Positions 58,901-64,000 of a stretch of DNA of 64,000 bases are shown piece by piece. The translations under genes were made by a program, and so were the position numbers. Each line of letters starts with the position of its first letter. The first letter of the stretch is position 1. Origin of the DNA: Blepharisma stoltei. Its lineage: Eukaryota > Ciliophora > Heterotrichea > Heterotrichida > Blepharismidae. The stretch lies in NCBI GenBank assembly GCA_914767885.1, contig CAJZBQ010000053.1, positions 1,834,501-1,898,500 of the forward strand, written 5' to 3'. The notes beneath the pieces were generated by a model that searched no databases, was not told the DNA's origin, and saw only the letters and a program-made list of their open reading frames with translations.

Positions 58901-59535
58901 AACAATATACAAGGTTTACTGACAAAATCCAAGCTTTAAAAGAAAGAATTGCAGATTTAGACTCTTCTGATAATGCAATTAAAGAGCTACTGACCCATCT
59001 GGATGGTGTTAAAGATGAGGCTATTATAAGAACATTTAGAAGCGTCGCTAAAAATTTTGGTGAAGTTTTCCACGAAATTGTCCCTCAAGGGAAAGGGAAG
59101 CTGAAGATGATAAAGGGGGAAGGAGAAGGGGTGGATAAATACATAGGGGTAAGTATTTCTGTAAGCTTCTCCAGAAATGATGAATCTGTATATAAAATGC
59201 AGCAGTTGTCTGGAGGCCAAAAAACTGCTGTAGCTATTGCCCTGATTATTGCTATTCAAAGAGCTGATCCTGCACCATTTTACCTCTTTGACGAGCTTGA
59301 TGCTGCTTTAGATACTCAGCTGCGAAACTCTTTAGCTGCATTAATAAATAGGTCAGCTGATAAAGCGCAGTTTATCATGACTACTTTTAAGCCAGAACTC
59401 TGCAAAAATGCAGCAAAAATTTTTGAAGTGAAGTTCAAAAATAAAGCAAGTACTATCAGACAAATAGATAAGCCTAAAGCTTTAGAAATCATCCAGCAGG
59501 CAGCACAAGAGCCAAGGCCAAGCAATGCTCAATAA
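55951..59535 (+). CDS. SMC3: SMC3 cohesin subunit, 1,194 aa
   Basis: Core ATPase arm of cohesin, holding sister chromatids. Full length for the family. N-terminal ATPase: MHIKQIIIKGFKTYREQ, a Walker A of GLNGHGKSN (family usually GxNGSGKSN), and the Q-loop region NPYYVVQQGRVASLAAM. Coiled coil 170-480, hinge near 490-650 (LPGYFGILLDHI; VTPDGQMVYSGAYM), coiled coil 670-1020, then the C-terminal signature LSGGQKTAVAIALIIAIQ and Walker B FYLFDELDAALD. The acetylation-site region reads FIDAKHVTKGD where animal SMC3 has two adjacent lysines, so one Lys is missing. No IES, TGA or intron across 3.6 kb. Confidence 0.95.
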   Translation: MHIKQIIIKGFKTYREQVVVGPLSAKDNVFVGLNGHGKSNFFNAIMFVFSDKFSNIRNEDKIRLIHEGAAEAVNTASVEIILDNSDGRLPVDKTTVSIKRILKSNKDEYFIDAKHVTKGDVSNLLESAGFSKANPYYVVQQGRVASLAAMNETQCLELLKEVAGTIVYDERKGESEKLLEETKRKRDKIKEIMGRIEDRMRELESESDELKRYQQIEKTRRALEYILYKNHVLKSQEQIEAIDLSQNDLLDKINNLKLNKNTLQEQLDTYEAELANKAGMVQKNQLSLQSLEETTSNFHNQKIQLENQIHSLKERHSNIGLEHQKIEKELKFIAEERKKVEKIVQELRPRFEELKEEEQKLMGNLQFKQRRKDQLFAKQGSVIRFKSIEDRNKFLSSEIQALEEHRNEIKEQEAAIERVLKNDRKRVKDIEGNLPMIEEQIQEEKDKMSKYVDELGNIKQSRAKNAVEINKLRGEEEALNSQKEQTELKIAQASHRLQILLPGQLFSTLEKLKTECANLPGYFGILLDHITFSQKFQTCADIASKLKCFAIIVDTFETAKQVLDINARIGGERINIYPAEWLHELNIKDRVYPSGSDSIPLVKQIKIKEGAPLDLMPIIKYIFGKTLLVRNQDVANRYAKEYRLHCVTPDGQMVYSGAYMVRAGFHDIKKERIRVYADLSKLKDELNEISQTLYQIRLQKDQNQSHDTELQRQTQNITALKDAANNKLQALKNTEQSLEQEKLDLARKISEKEKLAEMYAKEIAMLNENILNAQNDREKKEVGDLSNAEIKELESLLHDIENLEKETMNISNQRLEIQNQLEQAELKLTQFIPEKERKFKEKLEDCNISQQARDRKELEDDLAHVNRLLESSEEQAKQAAQELKTCIAQSRELSENAKKLKDQQQRIMTEVAEMQIKADKASLKHAHLLEIKEDYLKKMGSLGSLPAEEHEKYRNENPKELMRCLEENSREIQKYMHVNKRALEQYTRFTDKIQALKERIADLDSSDNAIKELLTHLDGVKDEAIIRTFRSVAKNFGEVFHEIVPQGKGKLKMIKGEGEGVDKYIGVSISVSFSRNDESVYKMQQLSGGQKTAVAIALIIAIQRADPAPFYLFDELDAALDTQLRNSLAALINRSADKAQFIMTTFKPELCKNAAKIFEVKFKNKASTIRQIDKPKALEIIQQAAQEPRPSNAQ

Positions 59536-59656
59536 TACTTAATTGATAAATTTAATTATAGTTTTCAGATATAAATTGGCATATTATTATTTATATACAC
59601 ACTTTGATTCAACGACTGAGGATTAGCATACTTCTAATTTTGGCTGTTATAATAAT

Positions 59657-60415
59657 ATGAAAGGAAGTGAGAAGTTATATTCAAAAGATAAAGGAATCAA
59701 AAAGAATCTCACAATCGAAAGTGAAAGCGTTGATAAGGCAGAAAAGACAACAAACGAATCAATTGATTTAAGCAAGTAATCTCCATATAGACGTTTCGCT
59801 CAATCGGAAAATAAAGAAACTGAGCCAAGGAAAAAATCACCACCAAGAGTTAGCCCAGCACCAAAAGTGTTCCCGAATTTAATTAAACCGATAAATGAAA
59901 AAGCGTGGGAAGATAGCTCAAAAAGCAGCGCAAAGCAAGATACTTCTCAAGATGTCTCAAATGTGTCACAGCAGCCTTTAAAGACTTTATCAAATTCCCC
60001 AAGGCTTTCGAATCTTTCACCGAAACAGACAGAAAAAATTGAAATCAGCCAAAAACAGATCCCAGCTGTAAAGCAGAAGGTTATAAAAAGAAGACACTCG
60101 AAGTCAATTGGAGGTGAGCTGAAAAAACCGATAGAAGAGATCAAAATTAACTGAGAAAAAGATATGGAAAAATTAACCAAAGAAGAAATGTCCATTAAAA
60201 AGTCGCTAAATCAGCTTGACATGAAGTTTAAAGCAATAAAATCAAAATCCACCAAAAGCCAGTCTCCATTGAAAATCGGTAAAGAAGATAAAGAACAAAA
60301 AGAAATCCAAAAATCGCTATTACAGATTGATGCGCTGCTAAAAAGGATTTCTAATAAATACAAAGAAAAGCCTAATAAAAAGGTATCGCCTTCTCGAATC
60401 CTAAGAAAAGCTTAA
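59657..60415 (+). CDS. Hypothetical Lys/Ser/Pro-rich protein, 247 aa, with a 15-nt intron
   Basis: ATG 59657 (MKGSEKLYSKDKGIKKN). In-frame TAA at 59777 is removed by splicing the 15-nt intron 59776-59790, giving DLSKRFAQSENKE. One TGA (EIKIN-W-EKDME) is Trp. The C-terminal half repeats a short coiled unit (KKSLNQLDMKFKAI and QKSLLQIDALLKRI). Very basic, disordered protein; no family recognised. Converges on the coiled-coil gene with 18 bp between stops. Confidence 0.72.
59776..59790 (+). other. 15-nt spliceosomal intron
   Basis: GTAATCTCCATATAG: canonical GT..AG, A at position 10, contains a TAA that would stop the ORF. Removal restores the downstream frame for 212 codons. Its size and central A match the unusually short introns known from heterotrich ciliates. 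Confidence 0.82.
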
Positions 60416-60433
60416 TTGATTATATACTTAAAA

Positions 60434-62660
60434 TTAATCTCTATTTGAAAGCTGCTGGTAAACTTTTTCAAGTTTGGATAGCTTTTTCTTCTTTTTGTCT
60501 AGCTTGGAATCTTTTTGATATTTTTTATTAAACTTTGAGTCTTCTGCTTCTTTTTCTTTAATTTCTCTTAATCCCCCTCTGTGAGCAAAACAAAAAAATT
60601 TTGGGTTAATATTTTTTAAAAAATTTATATAAATTTTTCGTAAAATTCCAATTCGCAAAAACTGGAAAGCAAGAATTAATTTAAATATTTTGTTTTAAAA
60701 TTCAAGCAGAATTAGCTAGAGGTTTCATTATTAATTAACATTTATATATCAAAATATTTTTCATAAAAATTATTTGTTTTCTCACAGGGTAGGTTTTAAC
60801 CAAAGAATAGGGAATTTTTCTAAAGAATTTTTCGCTAACGGAGGGGGGTTAGTTTTTTCTTAATGCTTTGATCCATAGCTAAAGATTTTGCAGTCGCTTT
60901 TGGGGATATTTCAGAATTAGATCGAGGTGTATGAGGAGACTGCGATCTTCTGTCTTTCGGAGCTTGTGGCTGTTCAAAGTCTTGAGATAAATTTCTCTTT
61001 TTAGCTGGAAAATCTTCTTGAGGAGCTGAATCTTCTAAGTCTTTTAATGTTTTAGATAAAGGCGATAAAGGAGGCTTTGGTTTATTTATTTTCAGTTCAT
61101 CTGGAGTTTTAAATCTTGGGGAATCAGGACCGTTGCTTTGGGAATCTATATTTGATATTTTACTTGATAAATTCTTTACTTCTATCTGTAATTCTTGCTG
61201 GGATCTCAAATATTTCTTAACAAGCTCAGCAATTTTTTCAACTGTTGTATTTACCTTTGTAGTTATTTTTAGTTCAATTTCTTCTATATCGAAATGCCCT
61301 CGCTCAATTTTTTTTAAATCCTGACAATTGTTTTCAATGATTTTCCCAAGATCTTTAATAGATTTTTCACAGTCGTTTATTTTAATAGCACATTCTTCAA
61401 CTAATTTTATACAATTTTTTTCCGATTTTCATAGAGAAATTTAACATTAAGCTATTATTGAAAAGCTCCCAAGGTACCCGCATGTGCGCATCTCAACCTT
61501 GATTTGTGTTAGATCACCTGCTGCCACCATCTAGGGGTAAACTATTAGTCGCCTTAGGCTCGCGTCGAACGGCAAGTGAAGTGGGCTGGGCCACCACTAG
61601 ACTTGGGTTGCCCTTCCAGAAAATTCGAAAAACGAATTTCTTATTAAGTTTTCGAATAGCTCATTGCCCAGGACGCAATGTCTGGTATCACGCTAGGAAG
61701 TTTCCAGTTGACTAGATATACTTTGCTGGGCTTTTTTTCTAACACCGAACATATCTCCACCAAGAGTAAACCTTGATTCGGGAATGGGCTGCGTTCGGCC
61801 TAATACGACATTCCGCATCACCCAAACTACGTAAAATCTGGCCGGATGCACATCACCGAGCGCCATCCTCTCTTCCGCAAGGTCCCAGCTACAGGTTTTA
61901 AAAGAGTGGACTGGTTCGTCACGCCATTTAATGTATATGACTTTCATAGAGACTCTGCAAGATTTTTTATTTCATGTTCTTTCTTGTCAAACTCTTTATC
62001 TATAAATCGTTTAAAGCTATCAAAACTTCCACTAGATTCGAGATCATGGACCCCAAAACTTGAAGTTCCTTTCGACTCTTCAAAAAGATCTGATTTTATA
62101 CAATCCATAGCTTGCTCTATAATCCCTTTCATTTCTTTATGCCTTTCGTCATTTTCCTCTTTAACTTTCATAATAATTTTTAGTAATTTTTCTTCTGAAT
62201 TTTTGATTTTTTCATTGCTTTTCTCACTTGTAAGAAAATCTTCCAGCTCTTCAATTCTTTTTTCCAGCTCTTGCATTTTACCTGAATCCACATGCAAATT
62301 GCTTCTAATATCGCTTAGCTTTGTGCTATGGTATCCTTCATTATTAGCAATCACTTCAACTCTTTTTTTCAATGTATTCAGATCATCTTCTTGATTTTCT
62401 GCATAATTCTGCTGGAGCTTCACAAGTCTTGTTAAATTAATTATTTTTTCTTCGTTAATTTTCAAAGCACCTTGTAAAGCTTCAATTTGGTCGTTTACTG
62501 TTTGGGAAGATATAGAATTCTGAGACACTTTGTCAATCTGTGATTCTAAATGGGTTATATATGCTTTTTTATCTGTAGAATTTTCAGTGTTTTTTGGTGT
62601 GCTTTCGATTGATTTGTGCCGCTCTCGATATTTATCCCAATATTTAGAAACAGTCGACAT
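60434..62660 (-). CDS. Coiled-coil protein, 476 aa; one IES and one retroelement
   Basis: Start ATG 62660 (MSTVSKYWDKYRERH). Blocks 62660-61947, 61431-60850 and 60568-60434 join in frame; TGA at AESL-W-KSEKN is Trp; TAA stop at 60434. Mostly heptad-like coiled coil (residues 30-330), then a Pro/Ser/Lys-rich tail (PKPPLSPLSKTLKDLED, SPHTPRSNSE) and a basic C-terminus. No named family. Its start codon is only 14 bp from that of the divergent TSEN34 gene, so the two share a promoter region. Confidence 0.82.
60569..60849. mobile_element. Class A IES, old copy, in the coiled-coil gene
   Basis: 281 bp: CCCCCTCTGTGAGCAAAACAAAA at left and TTTTTCGCTAACGGAGGGGGG at right, with an eroded body. Removal between TA 60569-60570 and TA 60850-60851 joins SIKKKL to REIKEKE in frame. 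Confidence 0.9.
61438..61941 (-). mobile_element. SINE-like retroelement in the coiled-coil gene
   Basis: About 504 bp flanked by perfect TTTCATAGAGA (61427 and 61942). In minus sense it starts ATTAAATGGCGTGACG and ends GGGAGCTTTTCAATAATAGC plus an AT tail. Shares GTGCATCCGGCCAGATTT with the 48661 element. The duplication contains TA; removal of 515 bp (61432-61946) restores the frame. Confidence 0.92.
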
Positions 62661-62674
62661 GAAATTAATAAAGA
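62661..62674. promoter_or_regulatory. Very short divergent spacer between two start codons
   Basis: Only 14 bp (AT-rich) separate the start codons of the coiled-coil gene and TSEN34, so core promoter elements must overlap transcribed or coding sequence. Confidence 0.5.
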
Positions 62675-63178
62675 ATGGAAGTTCTTGTAAAAGAAGAAAA
62701 TAATAAGGTTTATGGGATAGTTATGGAAATAGAGCTTATGCTACAGCTTAGAAGAGAGCTTAAAATTGTACCTACACCTATAGGAACTGTTGCACATGCT
62801 TCTAGCCAAAATAAATGTTTAGGGCCTCCTTTTATTTTGAACTGCTATCAATTGAGATTTTTATGGGAAAAAGGAATAATAAGCATTAATGAGCCAATTG
62901 TTGATGAAATTATATATGAAGTTTTTAAATATTTCGCTGAAAAAAGGTGGGTTGTTAAAGAAGGACACAAGTTTGGCTGCGAATTTTTGGTATATGAGGG
63001 AGACCCAATTTCAAATCATAGCAAATATACGGTAGCTATACAAAATGATATTCCTGCGCAAAAATTGGTGGAGCTCTGTAGGATTTCGAATTATTCTAAC
63101 AAAATACTACTGGTTGCATATTTTAATGAAAATGGGCTAAATTTTAAGAAAATTGAATGGCTGGCTGGAAAAGCGTAA
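62675..63178 (+). CDS. tRNA-splicing endonuclease subunit TSEN34/Sen34-like, 167 aa
   Basis: Small catalytic-type subunit that cuts pre-tRNA at one splice site. The C-terminal nuclease fold is clear: a helical WVVKEGHKFGCEFLVYEGDP segment, then NHSKYTV, then ISNYSNKILLVAYF. These supply the Tyr (FLVYEGDP), His (NHS) and Lys (NKILL) of the Sen34 triad. At 167 aa it is shorter than animal TSEN34 and lacks their long middle insert. No inserts or TGA codons. It could instead be a Sen2-like paralogue, but the short N-terminus favours Sen34. Confidence 0.82.
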   Translation: MEVLVKEENNKVYGIVMEIELMLQLRRELKIVPTPIGTVAHASSQNKCLGPPFILNCYQLRFLWEKGIISINEPIVDEIIYEVFKYFAEKRWVVKEGHKFGCEFLVYEGDPISNHSKYTVAIQNDIPAQKLVELCRISNYSNKILLVAYFNENGLNFKKIEWLAGKA

Positions 63179-63233
63179 TTTTTATTTTAGAAGAGAAAAA
63201 CCAATACCAAGAATAAAAAACTCAAAATAATTG

Positions 63234-64000
63234 TTATTCATTAACCATTAAGCTTTGAGCCTCAGCTGAAGTTTCGATTTCTAAAGGCACAGCTATACAG
63301 TCTCTTTCTATTCTTTCATTCCGAACGTTTTCTCTTTCCTCTTCAATAGTCCCATCCTGAATTTCTTCAACGGCTTCGCAGCTTTCTTCCATAAAAATAG
63401 AATTCCGAGGCATCCATCGATTTTTTCGATCATCAACCCATTTATGTTCAGGGCAAACAGATTGACAAATTCCATGCAGCCATCTATCAATTGACTTATA
63501 ATGATATTTTATGTCATAGTAATTTGTACTAACAAATTTGTAAGTGTCAAAAATCTGTACCCTACCTTTCCACCATCTGGCACCAATGGTCTGTTCTCCA
63601 GTTTCTCCTCCTAACTCCCCCTCCGTGAGCATATAAAAAATTTTTATTCGCTTACGGAGGGGTTTATTTTTTTTTTAAAAAAAATTTATATAGAAATTTA
63701 AAGAAATTTTTTACAATTTTAAAAAAAAAACTCCAATTGAAAAATTGAGAATCAAAAATTAATTTAATTTGCGAAATTTATATATTTTAAAACGCAAGCT
63801 GTTCAAAATTAATCAGAAATAGCTAGAGATTTCGTTATAATAATTATCATTTATATATTTTTCATAAAAAATTGTTTATTCGCTCACGGAGGGTGTGCTT
63901 TTGGGCAAAAAAAATAGGGATTTTTCCAATGGTGTTGTATCTCACGTAGAGGAGGAGTAAGAAAATCTCTACATGGACCATATCATGTATTTGCTTTTTC
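63234..64000 (-). CDS. Unknown protein, 5' end beyond window, one IES
   Basis: Minus-strand frame runs from the window end through the IES at 63612 to TAA at 63234; after removal it reads HDMVHVEIFLGGETGEQTIGARWWKGRVQIFD. A Trp/Tyr-rich segment follows (NYYDIKYHYKSIDRWLHGICQSVCPEHKWVDDRKNRWMPRN), then an acidic Glu-rich tail. No family recognised. Normal composition and the frame-restoring IES support it being real. Confidence 0.68.
63612..63957. mobile_element. Class A IES, in the last gene
   Basis: 346 bp between TA 63612-63613 and TA 63958-63959; left hairpin (CCTCCGTGAGCATATAAAA...TTTTTATTCGCTTACGG) and CACGGAGGGTG plus TTTTTCCAATGG at right. Removal joins VEIFL to GGETGEQ in frame. Confidence 0.9.

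Noticed and set aside
59147-59163. Possible short intron GTAAGTATTTCTGTAAG in SMC3
   Set aside because: The translated segment YIGVSISVSF fits the SMC3 family without a gap, and its length is 17, not 15.
1-63957. CRISPR-like array from repeated CTCCGTGAG motifs
   Set aside because: Copies are dispersed, in inverted pairs, and belong to MITE ends in a eukaryotic genome.
1-64000. tRNA, rRNA or other structured RNA genes
   Set aside because: I looked for tRNA-like boxes and conserved rRNA stretches and saw none convincing; a covariance-model search would be needed to exclude them.

Overview
This window looks like germline DNA (or an assembly that keeps germline-only inserts) from a heterotrich ciliate, most probably Blepharisma. 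Three things point there. (1) UGA is read as tryptophan: conserved proteins run straight through in-frame TGA (lipid phosphatase at 26358-27482, kelch-TPR protein at 42070-44375, TIM44 at 53478-55850), while TAA and TAG serve as stops. (2) A 15-nt intron of the heterotrich type sits at 59776-59790. (3) Genes are cut by dozens of AT-rich inserts whose removal between two TA dinucleotides restores an exact reading frame, as expected of internal eliminated sequences (IESs). I checked the frames by hand for every interrupted gene that has two complete ends.

Layout. 207-11838 (-): one giant SPRY/CUB-like gene cut by six complete inserts, plus a partial one at the window edge. 13018-14722 (+): SET-like protein. 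14719-21792 (-): EF-hand coiled-coil protein with five interruptions, one of them nested. 21.8-26.3 kb: gene-poor DNA with several IESs. 26358-31071 (+): PAP2 phosphatase and a low-complexity protein. 31314-34782 (-): a hypothetical protein and a Cys-rich surface protein. 34973-36640 (+): PHO80-type cyclin and a CFAP97-like protein. 36808-39895 (-): tandem 7TM-RGS paralogues. 40319-41935 (+): CNNM/CorC-type transporter. 42070-44375 (-): kelch-TPR protein. 44601-46289 (+): malate dehydrogenase. 46846-48060 (+): Merlin/IS1595-type transposase-derived gene. 48247-51859 (+): GH31 alpha-glucosidase. 51961-52872 (-): unknown. 53478-59535 (+): TIM44 and SMC3. 59657-60415 (+): intron-bearing unknown. 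60434-62660 (-): coiled-coil protein. 62675-63178 (+): TSEN34. 63234-end (-): partial unknown.

Inserted DNA falls into several classes. A: 22 copies of a MITE-like IES with terminal C/G runs and a 'CTCCGTGAG(C/T)GAACAAAA' motif; this resembles the MITE-type IESs reported from the Blepharisma germline, but I cannot run the comparison. B: ten GC-richer, SINE-like retroelements with 11-16 bp target duplications, an AAATGG-like 5' end and a short tandem-repeat 3' tail; eight lie inside genes and two inside IESs. C: short palindromic IESs. D: a roughly 200-bp element without clear terminal inverted repeats. The main result is that retroelements inside coding sequence can be removed in frame like IESs. 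In the clearest cases (TIM44, kelch-TPR, GH31, the coiled-coil gene, the EF-hand gene) the target duplication itself contains the TA that excision would use. Other notable points are an IES nested in a retroelement nested in a gene, a class A copy whose boundaries are TCA rather than TA, and a transposase-derived gene with degraded catalytic residues.
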